Assembly: GCF_002950945.1 (NCBI RefSeq)
Contig: NZ_CP012673.1
Location: forward strand, 4,463,001 to 4,527,000
Origin: Sorangium cellulosum
Lineage (GTDB): Bacteria > Myxococcota_A > Polyangia > Polyangiales > Polyangiaceae
Length of the DNA: 64,000 nucleotides
Direction: 5' to 3'
The position numbers and the translations under genes are program-made. Shown here piece by piece: positions 39,101-47,127 of the stretch. Under the pieces are notes generated by a model. The model had not been told where the DNA came from, did no database searches, and saw only the letters and a list, made by a program, of their open reading frames with translations. How positions within the stretch are numbered: the stretch's first letter is position 1; every line of letters starts with the position of its first letter.

Positions 39101-39911
39101 GCGGCACACCGAGGAGATGATCCGGGACCGGCTCCGCCGGGTCCCCGACCTCAAGCCCGAGCTCGTGCGCCTCCTCGCCGAGCGCGCCGAAGGCAACCCG
39201 CGCACCCTGGAGGAGATGCTCCACCTGCTCGTGGACGCCGGCGCCATCGAGGCGAAGGGGGACACGTGGCACATCCGCGAGGAGGCGCTCGGCACGCTGA
39301 GCTTGCCGCCGACTGTGCTCGGCGTCGTCCAGGCCCGCATCGACCGCCTGGACGCGGACGCGCGCGGCGTCCTCGCCCAGGCCGCCGTCGTCGGCCGGAC
39401 GTTCTGGGAGGGCGCGATCGAGCGGCTCCGGAACGACGCGCCGCAGGGGCGCTCGCCGATGTCGAACGAGCGCCTGCTCGCGGAGCTCCAGGACCTCGAT
39501 CCGCCGTTCTCGGTGCGCCACGGGGGCGGCGCGTCCACGGCCGAGCTGCTCGCGCGCCTGTGCGAGCGCCAGCTGATCCGGCTCCGCTCCCCGGCGCAGT
39601 TCCCGGGCGAGCGCGAGTACGTGTTCGCGGAGCAGGCGATGTGCGAGGTCGCCTACGAGATGTTGAGCCTCAAGGTCCGGCGGCGGATCCACCTCCTCGT
39701 CGCCGACTGGCTCGAGCAGCGAGCCGCCGGCGACGCGGGCGCGGCGCTCCTCGCCTACCACTACGACCGGGGCGGCGACCTCCGGGCGGCCGCGGCGGCG
39801 TACGCCCGCGCCGCGGCGCACGCCGCCGCGGCCGGCGAGGGCGCCGAGGCGCTGCGCCACGAGGCGCGGGTGCGGCAGCTCACGGACGAGAGCGAGGCCG
39901 ACGAGGCCTAG
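36183..39911 (+). CDS. Ser/Thr kinase - cyclase-like - AAA/STAND ATPase protein
   Basis: 1,242 residues from GTG 36183; in-frame starts upstream to 35979 only add Arg/Pro-rich sequence. Kinase domain at about 15-290 with GEGAFGVVY, VAVKCLK, HRDVKPAN (His155, Asp157) and DFGLAK, all intact. A Pro-rich linker and a PDRGSFG repeat tract (about 388-428) follow. About 440-600 is a class III cyclase domain with VLFADLSEATG, but the second metal-binding Asp is lost (IGGRVMAVFG where GD is usual). The ATPase part has Walker A GAPGVGRT near 680-687, with Arg instead of Lys, and an intact Walker B (VIVCDDLQWADD). The end is TPR-like. The kinase should work; cyclase and ATPase activities are doubtful. 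It ends 9 bp from a convergent gene. Confidence 0.9.
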   Translation: MQASDPFGWVGSIIDGQFAVEALAGEGAFGVVYRGRHLGFDAPVAVKCLKIPTGLSSDQQDAFLAKFREEARLLHQLSRRTMGIVQALDIGAAAAPRGPWTPYIVMEWLDGETLEQDLKRRRAESVPPRSLGEAIRLLAPVASALAVAHDENVSHRDVKPANLFLAGDRMKVLDFGLAKVFSETPTFAEALVQTGRTFRAFTPQYGAPEQFSPRFGATGPWTDVYAMALILIEVASGQPALSGGDVIQLFVASSDEAVRPSLRARGVNASVEVEAVVGRALAISPSQRFHSLGAMWAALETAHRASVFEVSRDTLRAPAFGGPDGPDRAGGEGGELDDDGLLDFRALHVPPLPPPPSLSVPPPSLPPPPPSRPSRWGPESSGVRGTVNPDRGSFGPDRGSFGPDRGSFGPDRGSFGPDRGSFGPDRGSMRSRAMVPFEGGEHRVCTVLFADLSEATGLSWRLDPEDVKDVVDRCYRALAEHIEQMHGIVERPIGGRVMAVFGVPRSTDNDAERAIVAALGAQAAIERLALPRAARAIRVSMRIGITTGRVFVGTGGSARQDLAVIGDAVDGAARLQQLAPRGAIVIGRDTHRLVLGRFRVEPLDPSAGRAAAAGPEPPARGAALPIYRVLGEDPPGRAFAPAEFHGLATRFVGRGAEMQRLGDLIETAFHERRPRLITLVGAPGVGRTRMLAELVAGLGDGGPGSAAPASGRTSAPGSAPGFTFAPPGELFVLSAQCSSIAGETGYGLAAAVLRRWFGILEADPAEVILHKLRRGLRWFRLRTARARVGREAAGFGARAAALAGASPIATRTSSIPLKGPISSTRSGRRAPSSGRYDDDDELDPSPSLTRPLVATDLEDIVARVAVLLGARPAPAGVVDAAARGGVATRRRISYALAQVVGFALARTSMVIVCDDLQWADDATLDLIEELVAHAEGLPLCVVSAAHPELYERRPDWGMGKEAYVRVDAAPLARRHTEEMIRDRLRRVPDLKPELVRLLAERAEGNPRTLEEMLHLLVDAGAIEAKGDTWHIREEALGTLSLPPTVLGVVQARIDRLDADARGVLAQAAVVGRTFWEGAIERLRNDAPQGRSPMSNERLLAELQDLDPPFSVRHGGGASTAELLARLCERQLIRLRSPAQFPGEREYVFAEQAMCEVAYEMLSLKVRRRIHLLVADWLEQRAAGDAGAALLAYHYDRGGDLRAAAAAYARAAAHAAAAGEGAEALRHEARVRQLTDESEADEA
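37347..37466 (+). repeat. Perfect 21-bp tandem repeat in the kinase gene
   Basis: Five complete identical copies of CCGGACCGCGGCTCGTTTGG plus C (from 37347, 37368, 37389, 37410 and 37431), then a 15-bp partial copy. In frame they encode PDRGSFG. The exact identity points to recent expansion and probably variable copy number between strains. Confidence 0.9.
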
Positions 39912-39920
39912 CGGGCAACG

Positions 39921-41930
39921 CTAGCTGTTCCTGCCGCGCGCCCTCGGCAGCCGCGCGCCGGACACGAGCAGCGCGTGCCGCAGGGCGTGCTCCAGCTCGC
40001 CGAACGTCTCGAACGTCCGCGCGTCGCTGCCGAGCTCCACGATCGCCTGCGCGACGGTCGGCGAGATGCCCGAGATGAGGCAGCGGCTGCCGAGCAGGCT
40101 CGCGGCGCGGGCTACCTGGAGCAGGTGGTCGACCGTCGGCGCGTCCACGTCCTCCACGCCGGTCAGGTCGAGCACCGCGAAGTGGGCCTGCGTGCGGACG
40201 ATGTCGCCGAGCAGCTTCTCCATGATCTGCGTGGCCCGGGCGCTGTCGAGCGCGCCGATGATCGGCAGCACGAGCACGCCCTCCCACGCCTTGATGATCG
40301 GCGTCGACAGCGCGCGGATCGCCTCCTGCTGCTGGCGCAGGACGCTCGCGGTCCGCTCGCGCTCGGCGTTCTCCTCGGCGAGCATCCGGTTCTTGCCCTC
40401 GAGCTCCTCGGCGTACGCCTCGAGGCGCTCGATCGACTGGCGCAGCTGATCTTCGAGCAGCTTGCGATCGGTGGTGTCCCGCATCGTCACGGCGACGCCG
40501 TCCTGGATGGGCACCACCTGGTGGTGCACCCAGGTGCGCGGGCGCGACGTGTCGGCGGGCGCGGGCAGGAGCATCTCCTCCTCGAGCGCCGCGCCCTTCC
40601 GGACGACGCGCAGGCACTTCTCGAGGAGGACGTCGGCCTCCAGCGAGTGGTCGAGCTCCGAGAGCCGCTTGCCGAGCAGCTCCTCGCGCGGCATCGCGAG
40701 CATCGCCGCGGCGCGCGCGTTGAGCCCGGTGATCACGAGGTCGGCGACCTCCTCGCTCTCGTCGCGCCGGGAGGTCATCGTGAGGAACGCGTCCATGCTG
40801 GCCTCGACGGCCGCGTGGAACCGCGCCTCGCTCTCCCGGCGCTGCTCCTCGGCGCGCCGGCGCTCGGTGATGTTCTCGGTCACGACGAGCACGTTGGTGG
40901 CCTCGCCGGCGCCCCCGATCGCGCTCAGGTGGCTCGCGTACCACGCCCGCCCGCCGTTCGCCCCGACGCCGACCACCTCGTAGTGCGCCCGGCCGCCCGT
41001 CTGGAGCACGGCCTGGATCGCCCGCCGCACGGCGTCGTGGTGCTCCGGCGGCGTGAAATCGTAGAGGCTCCGGCCGAGGAAGCTCTCCTGCTGGACCCCT
41101 GGGGGCGGCCGGTTCGCGGAGACGACACGTGCGTCCTTGTCGACGACGGTCAGGTAGTACGGAATGCCCTCGTAGAGGGCGCGCATCGTCTCTTCCGACT
41201 CGCGGAGCGCCAGCTCGGCGGCCTTGCGCCGCGTCACGTCGCGCGCGACGAAGTAGACGACGCCCTCGTCGAGCGCGAGCATCGCGTTCCACTCGAGCCA
41301 CCGGTGCGAGCCGTCCTTGCAGAGGAAGCGGTTCTCGTACGTGAGCGCCTGCGCGCCGGTCGAGAAGGTGTCCGTCTCCGAGAGCGTGCGCGCCTTGTCC
41401 TCGGGGTGGATGAACTCGACGTAGGGCCGCGACATCAGCTCTTCGCGGCTGAAGCCGAGGGTGCGCTCCCACGAGGGGCTGAGCTCCTTGAAGCGCCCGT
41501 CGAGCGTCGCGATGCCGAGCATGTCGACGGCGAGCGCGTAGAGCCGCCGCTGCTCCTTGTCCTCCTCGCGCACGAGCGCGCGCAGGATCGGCCTCCCGCC
41601 GTCCGGGAGGGCGAGCCGCGCGAGCTGCGTGTCGGCCTGGATGACGCCCCCGCCCGGCCGTCGGTAGACCCAGCGAAACCGCTGCGGCAGCCCGCGGCTC
41701 GCGGCGTCGATCCGCTGCCGCAGCCCCTCCGCGGAGCCTTGCCCGTCCGGCTGCTGGATCGGCGAGAGGCTCGCGAGATCGCGCCCCTGGAGCGCCCCCG
41801 CGGCGCCCGCGGCGCCCGCGAGCAGCCGCGTGGCGCTCGTGTTCGCGTCGACGATGCGGCCGTCCTCGACGAGCAGGAGCGCGTCCTCGGCGGCCTCGAA
41901 CGCGGCGCGGTAGAGATCGCGCTGGCTCAT
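39921..41930 (-). CDS. Multi-PAS sensor with RsbR-type STAS domain
   Basis: 669 residues from the ATG at 41930; the frame runs on upstream, but that DNA is intergenic in character. Four PAS/PAC units are seen at about 5-115, 130-245, 250-370 and 375-500 (for example ALLLVEDGRIVDANTSATRL, GFSREELMSRPYVEFIHPED). A coiled coil (EAYAEELEGKNRMLAEENAERER) follows, and then a STAS domain (about 548-655) with VLVLPIIGALDSARA and LDLTGVEDVDAPTVDHLLQVARAA. There is no kinase or other enzymatic output, so it should pass a signal by protein contact, as RsbR-type stressosome proteins do. It is soluble, and its ligand is unknown. Confidence 0.9.
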   Translation of the reverse strand: MSQRDLYRAAFEAAEDALLLVEDGRIVDANTSATRLLAGAAGAAGALQGRDLASLSPIQQPDGQGSAEGLRQRIDAASRGLPQRFRWVYRRPGGGVIQADTQLARLALPDGGRPILRALVREEDKEQRRLYALAVDMLGIATLDGRFKELSPSWERTLGFSREELMSRPYVEFIHPEDKARTLSETDTFSTGAQALTYENRFLCKDGSHRWLEWNAMLALDEGVVYFVARDVTRRKAAELALRESEETMRALYEGIPYYLTVVDKDARVVSANRPPPGVQQESFLGRSLYDFTPPEHHDAVRRAIQAVLQTGGRAHYEVVGVGANGGRAWYASHLSAIGGAGEATNVLVVTENITERRRAEEQRRESEARFHAAVEASMDAFLTMTSRRDESEEVADLVITGLNARAAAMLAMPREELLGKRLSELDHSLEADVLLEKCLRVVRKGAALEEEMLLPAPADTSRPRTWVHHQVVPIQDGVAVTMRDTTDRKLLEDQLRQSIERLEAYAEELEGKNRMLAEENAERERTASVLRQQQEAIRALSTPIIKAWEGVLVLPIIGALDSARATQIMEKLLGDIVRTQAHFAVLDLTGVEDVDAPTVDHLLQVARAASLLGSRCLISGISPTVAQAIVELGSDARTFETFGELEHALRHALLVSGARLPRARGRNS

Positions 41931-42372
41931 CGTCGGCCCCGCCTGCGGCGAGGCGCGCCGCGCTGCCGGGTTGTCCTCTCGAGCTCGATCGTCAATCAGC
42001 ACCTCAGAGCGGCCGCCGGCACCCCCGCTCTGTCGCTGCCGCAGCCCGCCACTATGCAGGAACCCTCGGGGGAGATCGAGGATCATGCGCCGCGGGGCCA
42101 CGGGCGCGCGGCGTCCGACGCCGCGTTCGGGTTGTTTGCGCCGTTTGTTGCGCCCGTAACACCCTGGCCGTGTTTGTCCGTGACGCGCGCGCGCCCGCCG
42201 CTGTCGTGCTCGCCGGTTGTCACGACGACCGCGCGCCGCGTGGGTCGTCCGTGTGCTGTCTCGCGTGCGTCGTCCGTGTGCTGCCCCGTGTACGTCGTGA
42301 TAGCGTCGTCCTCGTGTCGCAGCGGTTTCCTCCTGCACGGCCTGCTCGTGAGCGCGTTCTGCGGGGCGCGAC
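41931..42372. other. Divergent intergenic region, 442 bp
   Basis: It lies between the PAS/STAS gene (minus) and the small unknown gene (plus). GTCGTCCGTGTGCTG occurs twice (near 42246 and 42270), and GTTTGTTGCGCC-like words repeat near 42130-42155. No gene or confident promoter was found. Confidence 0.4.
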
Positions 42373-43074
42373 GTGCGCGCGATGATCTCGGAGGCGTGTG
42401 GCCTCTGTGCCTGGCCGGCGACCCTCGGGGTCGAGGACGTGCAGCGGCACAAGGGCGCGCTCATCGACGTGGCGCTCAGGATGCGCGCCGAGGGCAAGGA
42501 GCCGCTCGCGCGTGTGGCCTTCCGGGGCGCGCTGTACTGGCAGCGCTGGCTCCTCGCGAAGGAGCCGGGCCTGCACGAGGAGGCGCGTGTCGTCTCCGGC
42601 CTCGAGTTCGCGCGTGAGGCCGGCGACTGGAAGGAGGCCGACCGCCTCGTCGCGCACGCCGACGCGTCGAGCGCGCTCGCCGAGCTGCCGTTCGTCGAGC
42701 ACTGGAAGACGCTCGTCGCGCAGCACTTGCCGGAGCAGGTCAGCGACGAGCACGAGCTGGAGGAGGCCTTCCAGGACTTCCGCAAGCACCCCAGCGAGGA
42801 GGCCGCAGAGAAGGTGAGGAGCTGTGCGACGAGCATCGCGCCGCTCGGCTCGCCGGTCCCGGTGCACACGATCCTCGCGCGCGTCGCGACGGATCTCGGT
42901 CAGACCGACGAGGCCGAGTTCCACCTCGCCGCGCTCGTGGTCTGCCGCCCCCTCTGGATCCCCTATGTGGTGCAGCTGGCCGAGCACCAAGCGAAGCTCG
43001 ATCTCCCGCGCGCCCTCCGCTCGATCGAGGCCGCCCGCTGTCTCTTCGGCCCCGACTTCTGGCTCCCCCTCTGA
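42373..43074 (+). CDS. Unknown TPR-like soluble protein
   Basis: 233 residues from GTG 42373, with an ATG at 42382 as a likely alternative. I do not recognise the family. The N-terminus has a CGLC pair (SEACGLCAWP). The rest is helical, with TPR-like spacing (KEPLARVAFRGALYWQRWLLAKEPGLHEEARVV, LGQTDEAEFHLAALVV). There is no signal peptide. The stop codon lies at the edge of a 123-bp near-palindrome, and the next gene is convergent. Confidence 0.75.
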   Translation: MRAMISEACGLCAWPATLGVEDVQRHKGALIDVALRMRAEGKEPLARVAFRGALYWQRWLLAKEPGLHEEARVVSGLEFAREAGDWKEADRLVAHADASSALAELPFVEHWKTLVAQHLPEQVSDEHELEEAFQDFRKHPSEEAAEKVRSCATSIAPLGSPVPVHTILARVATDLGQTDEAEFHLAALVVCRPLWIPYVVQLAEHQAKLDLPRALRSIEAARCLFGPDFWLPL

Positions 43075-43196
43075 GCGGCGGTCACCCGCACAGGAGACGG
43101 GTCCAGATCGGCGTTTTCGGCGCGCAAGCGCACGAAAGGGCGCTGAGCACCGAAAGCGTCGAGATGGGCCCGTATCCGAAGCGGGTGACCGCCGCT
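43074..43196. repeat. 123-bp near-palindrome between convergent genes
   Basis: 43074-43089 is the exact reverse complement of 43181-43196. The match continues inward without gaps: of 53 base pairs per arm, 42 are Watson-Crick and 3 are G-T, leaving a loop of about 17 bases (43127-43143). It fills nearly the whole gap between the stop codons at 43074 and 43201. It may be a bidirectional terminator or a REP/MITE-like element. There is no T-run. Confidence 0.8.
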
Positions 43197-43200
43197 CGCG

Positions 43201-46200
43201 TCACGCGCTGGCCGCGAGCATGCGCATCCACCCGCTGATCCGCGTCCCCGCCGGCTTGGGCCACCCCATCTTCGCGAACCGCTCGAGGAGCTGCGGCGTG
43301 TGGTCCCCGGTCCGGCTGTCCTTGAAGGACGCCCGCGCCGCGTCGAGCTCCCGCGCCGCCTCGTGGAACCGCCCCTCGTGGTACGCGAGCCACGCGAGCG
43401 TCAGGTGCCGGTGCTGCCGCGGCTCCGCCTCCGCGAGCGCCACCGCCTCGCACGCCATGAGGTGCTCGCGCGCCTGCTCCGCGTCCCCGCGGTGGAGCGC
43501 GATCTGCGCGAAGAGCAGCCGCGCCTCGACGAGGCCCCACGGGTCCGCCAGCGTCTCGTAGAGCCTGCCGGCCGCGAGCGCGTGCTCCTCGGCGAGCTCC
43601 GGCGCGCCCGCGTCGAGCGCCACCATCGAGAGGAGCCGCTCGCACCCCGCCTCGCCGCGCGGGTTCGCGAGATCCTGGAAGCTCTGCCGCGCCGCGATCG
43701 CGCCCGCGCGCGCCGCCTCGAAGCGGCCGAGGCGGTGCTCCACGTGCGAGAGCGTCAGCTCGCACTGCGCGAGCCCGAGCCGGTAGCCGATCGCGTCGAA
43801 GTCGGCGCGCGCGGTCGTGAGCAGCGCCCGCGCCGCCTCGGAGAGCGCCCCGGCCTGCTCGACCATGCTCTGGAGCAAGAGGCACTGCGCCCGGCCGAGC
43901 CGATCGTCGACCTCCAGGAACCGCGCCTCCCCCGACGCGAGCACCGCCCGCGCCCGCGCGTGCTCGCCGAGCTGGAAGTCGATCTCCCCGAGCAGCACCT
44001 CGCACTGCGCCTGCCCGTGGCGGTGGCCGATCTCGTCGAAGATCGCGTGCGCGCGCGCCACGAGCCGCCGCCCCTGCGCCTCCGCGCCGACGTCCGACGC
44101 GATGTGCCCGAGCAGGCGCAGGCAGTGCGCCTGGTTCTCCCGGTCGCCGGCGTGCTCGAAGATGCGCCGCGCCTCCTCCGCGTCGCGCCGCGCCTCGTCG
44201 AGCCTGCCCGCCAGCCGCAGCGCCTCGGACCGGAAGCGCAGCTGCGTCCCGAGCCGCGTCCCGGTCAGCACGGGCCGCGACTCCACGCCGCCCCGGAGGC
44301 CCGGGCGCGAGTCGCTGCCGCCCGGCAGCTTGCCGTCGAGCACCGCGAGATCGCGCAGCGTCGCCGAGATGTCGCGCGAGCTCTGCCAGTGCGCCGCCAC
44401 GTGCGCGTGCATCAGCTCGGCCGCCTCGTCGGTGTCGCCGGCGCGCAGCAGGCTGACCACGCGGTGCCGGAGGATGCGGCGGCTCGAGGCCGCCGGGTGC
44501 GCCCCGAGCGCGTCGGCGGCGGCGCGGAACACGCGGGCCGCGTCCGGCTCGAGGAACAGCTGCGAGAGGAGGTGCTCCTGGAGCAGCGCGTGCGGCCAGC
44601 GGAGGCGGTCGCCCACGGCGAGCAAGATCTGCGCGCGCTGCATCGCCGCGATCGCGCGGTCCGCGGGCACGTCGAGCGCCTCGAGCAACGCGCGCAGGAT
44701 CTCGCGCCGGATGTCGCCGCCGAGCGCCGCGGCGGCGCGCGCGCCGCACCGGAGCTCCGCGGGCAGCGCCGCGAGCCGCTCCTCCCAGAGGTCGGCGGTG
44801 GTCGACGCGTGCACGGCCATCGACCCCCGCGGCACGAAGTATTTGCCCGCGCGGAGCTGGAGGTGGCCGCCGCCGGCCCACGCGTGGAGCAGCTGCAGCG
44901 CGAAGAGCGGGTTCCCCTTGCTCCGGGCCGTCGCCGCCTCGGCCGCCGCGTCGTCGAGCGGCAGCGTCTCCCGGAGCAGCGCGTGCGTCTGCGCGGGGTT
45001 CAGCGGCGCGACGTCGAGCCGCTCCCCGCCGTACGCCGCGAGCGCGCCCTCGACCCGCCGCGCCGCCACCGGATCGCACTCGACCGCCTCGCTCCGCACG
45101 GTCGCCACGACGAGCAGCCCGAGGTTCGGCGCGTCGCGGTGGAGCGTGAGCAACCCCTCGAACGTCGTCGACGACGCGTAGTGCAGATCGTCGAGCCAGA
45201 GCAGCACCGGCCGATCGCGCCCGATCCGCTCCAGGGTCTTGCGGATGATCAGCCAGCGGAGCTCGGGGCGGTCCAGGCGGAAGCGCTTCCCCGTCGGCCC
45301 GACCGCCTCGCTCCCCGGGGGCGACGGCCTGATCCACTCGGCCGTCGCCGCGACCCACGTCTTGCCGACCTCGTCCTCGGGCGGGATCTCCCAGAGGTTC
45401 ATCAGCACCTTCTCGACGATCTCGCGCTCGGCCCGCTCCAGCCGGTAGTGCTGGGTCACCGCGCCGAGCACGCCGTCGAGCGGCGCCGCGATCCGCCGGT
45501 ACCGCGCGCGGAGCGGCACCATGAGCGCCCGCTCGTGGACCTCCTCGCAGAGCCACTCGGCGAGCCGGCTCTTGCCGACGCCGGCCTCGCCCGCGAGCAG
45601 GATGAACCGGTGCATCGGCTTCGGGGCGTCGACCATCTCGGCGACGACCTCGATGAGGCGCGCGCGCTCGCCGGTGCGCGCGACGAACGGGCTCGGCCGG
45701 AGCGCGAGCAGCCCGGTCGTCGTCACCGACGGCGGCGGGTCCTCGTCTGGAGGCTCGCAGAGCTCGGGCGTGAGCAGCTCCTTGCGGCTCGGCGGCAGCC
45801 GGCCGCTCGTCAGGAGCGCGAGAGGCAGCGGCGTGGCGATCGCGTCGCTGCGCGGCTCGAAGCGCTTCCAGACCCTCCGCGCGTCGCCCGCGAAATCGAA
45901 CCGGTGCCACGGCCGCTTCGCGAGCAGCCGCTTCGCGAACTTCGCGACGTCGCCGGGCACGCCCGGCGGCAGCGGCAGATCCGGGATCGGCGCGCTCCGG
46001 TGCTGCTGGAGCAGCTCGTCGTTCGTGCCGTCGTAGACCTCGCCGCCGGCGAGCAGGGCGTACAGGATGCAGCCGAGCGCGTAGAGGTCCGTCGGGGGCC
46101 CGACGTGCGGCGCCGCGAAGCGGATCTGCTCCGGCGCCATCCACCCCGGGGTGCCGGCGCCCCAGCGCACGGTGGGCTCGCTCGCCCGGGAGCCGTCGAG

Positions 46201-46740
46201 CCGGTGGTCGACCCGGTCCTGGATGAGCCAGGCGAGCCCGAGGTCGAGCACGTGCACGAGGGGCGGCTCGCCGCCGTGCTGCACGTCGACGAGGACGTTC
46301 GACGGCTTCAGGTCCCCGTGGATCACGCCCCGCGCGTGCGCGTGCGCGAGCGCGCCGAGGACCTGATCGATGACGCTCCAGATGATCGGCCAGGGCAGCG
46401 GCTCCTCGAGCCGGGCGAGGTAGAGCCACTCGTGGAGCGACCGCCCTGGGACGGCGTCCATGACGAGGTAGGGCGTCCCGTTGCCGAGCGTCCCGAAGTC
46501 GCGGGCCTTCACGAGCGCCGGGTGCGAGAGCCCGGCGAGCGCCCGGGCCTCCTCCTGGAACCACCACGCGTCCTCGGGGCGCGCGGCCGCGCCTGGCCGG
46601 TCGAGCAGCTTCAGCGCGACGCGCTCGTCGATCACGAGATCACGGCAGAGGTAGACGACCCCCATCCCGCCGCGACCGAGCTCGCGGCGGACCTGGTAGC
46701 GACCGGCCAGGATCGTGCCCGGTAGAAATCCTTCGGACAT
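43201..46740 (-). CDS. Ser/Thr kinase - AAA/STAND ATPase - TPR protein
   Basis: 1,179 residues. Kinase domain at about 14-290: glycine loop GRGGMGVVY at about 20-28, VALKLLD, then HGDLKPSN near residue 140, where the Arg of HRD is Gly (a non-RD kinase), and DLG instead of DFG. The ATPase begins near 350 with Walker A GEAGVGKS near 383 and Walker B VLLWLDDLHYASS near 513. From about 750, repeated helical pairs of TPR type run to the C-terminus (RRIFEHAGDRENQAHCLRLLG, HRHGQAQCEVLLGEIDF). No membrane helix is seen. It resembles the two other kinase-ATPase proteins of this window but has no cyclase remnant. Confidence 0.9.
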   Translation of the reverse strand: MSEGFLPGTILAGRYQVRRELGRGGMGVVYLCRDLVIDERVALKLLDRPGAAARPEDAWWFQEEARALAGLSHPALVKARDFGTLGNGTPYLVMDAVPGRSLHEWLYLARLEEPLPWPIIWSVIDQVLGALAHAHARGVIHGDLKPSNVLVDVQHGGEPPLVHVLDLGLAWLIQDRVDHRLDGSRASEPTVRWGAGTPGWMAPEQIRFAAPHVGPPTDLYALGCILYALLAGGEVYDGTNDELLQQHRSAPIPDLPLPPGVPGDVAKFAKRLLAKRPWHRFDFAGDARRVWKRFEPRSDAIATPLPLALLTSGRLPPSRKELLTPELCEPPDEDPPPSVTTTGLLALRPSPFVARTGERARLIEVVAEMVDAPKPMHRFILLAGEAGVGKSRLAEWLCEEVHERALMVPLRARYRRIAAPLDGVLGAVTQHYRLERAEREIVEKVLMNLWEIPPEDEVGKTWVAATAEWIRPSPPGSEAVGPTGKRFRLDRPELRWLIIRKTLERIGRDRPVLLWLDDLHYASSTTFEGLLTLHRDAPNLGLLVVATVRSEAVECDPVAARRVEGALAAYGGERLDVAPLNPAQTHALLRETLPLDDAAAEAATARSKGNPLFALQLLHAWAGGGHLQLRAGKYFVPRGSMAVHASTTADLWEERLAALPAELRCGARAAAALGGDIRREILRALLEALDVPADRAIAAMQRAQILLAVGDRLRWPHALLQEHLLSQLFLEPDAARVFRAAADALGAHPAASSRRILRHRVVSLLRAGDTDEAAELMHAHVAAHWQSSRDISATLRDLAVLDGKLPGGSDSRPGLRGGVESRPVLTGTRLGTQLRFRSEALRLAGRLDEARRDAEEARRIFEHAGDRENQAHCLRLLGHIASDVGAEAQGRRLVARAHAIFDEIGHRHGQAQCEVLLGEIDFQLGEHARARAVLASGEARFLEVDDRLGRAQCLLLQSMVEQAGALSEAARALLTTARADFDAIGYRLGLAQCELTLSHVEHRLGRFEAARAGAIAARQSFQDLANPRGEAGCERLLSMVALDAGAPELAEEHALAAGRLYETLADPWGLVEARLLFAQIALHRGDAEQAREHLMACEAVALAEAEPRQHRHLTLAWLAYHEGRFHEAARELDAARASFKDSRTGDHTPQLLERFAKMGWPKPAGTRISGWMRMLAASA

Positions 46741-46856
46741 GGCGGTGAGCGGTCCCGATGATAGCCGTGACCGCGGGGCCCGGTAGGCTCATCTCGCGTG
46801 GGCGTTTGGGCCGAGTTCGCCGTGTCGCGAACCTGGAGGGATGCTAGGTTCCTCTC

Positions 46857-47108
46857 ATGAATGCCGCGGTCCGCGTGCTCGCGTTCGCAGGCGCGAGGGA
46901 TGTGCTCGGCGCCGGAGAGGTGGCGCTGCCGCTGCCAGGCCCCTGCACGGCGGCGGAGCTCCTGGAGCAGGTCTGCGCACGTTATCCGGGGCTCGTCCCC
47001 TACAAGGGCTCGATCCGGGTGGCGGTGAACGGCGTGTATGCGACGCCGAGCGATCCTGTAGGTTTCGGTGACGAGGTAGCCCTCATCCCCCCGGTGGCGG
47101 GCGGCTAG
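46857..47108 (+). CDS. moaD: Molybdopterin synthase small subunit
   Basis: 83 residues with a ubiquitin-like fold (VRVLAFAGARDVLGAGEVAL, FGDEVALIPPVAGG). The C-terminal Gly-Gly is the site of adenylation and thiocarboxylate formation, through which MoaD carries sulfur to the dithiolene of molybdopterin. Length and ending fit MoaD. ThiS has a similar fold, but the moaA, moaC and moaE genes that follow decide the assignment. It is the first gene of the operon, with a 116-bp gap to the divergent kinase gene. Confidence 0.92.
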   Translation: MNAAVRVLAFAGARDVLGAGEVALPLPGPCTAAELLEQVCARYPGLVPYKGSIRVAVNGVYATPSDPVGFGDEVALIPPVAGG

Positions 47109-47127
47109 GGAGATCGAGAGCAACGCC

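Noticed and set aside
37302..39860. 852-codon minus-strand frame opposite the kinase-cyclase-ATPase gene
   Set aside because: Shadow frame; the 21-bp repeats make it a run of KRAAVRA units with no family similarity.
43300..46725. 1,141-codon plus-strand frame opposite the 43201-46740 kinase
   Set aside because: Arg/Glu/Leu-rich shadow without recognisable domains.
46741..46856. Molybdenum-cofactor riboswitch before moaD
   Set aside because: Only 116 bp separates the divergent genes, and no conserved Moco-motif helices could be made out.
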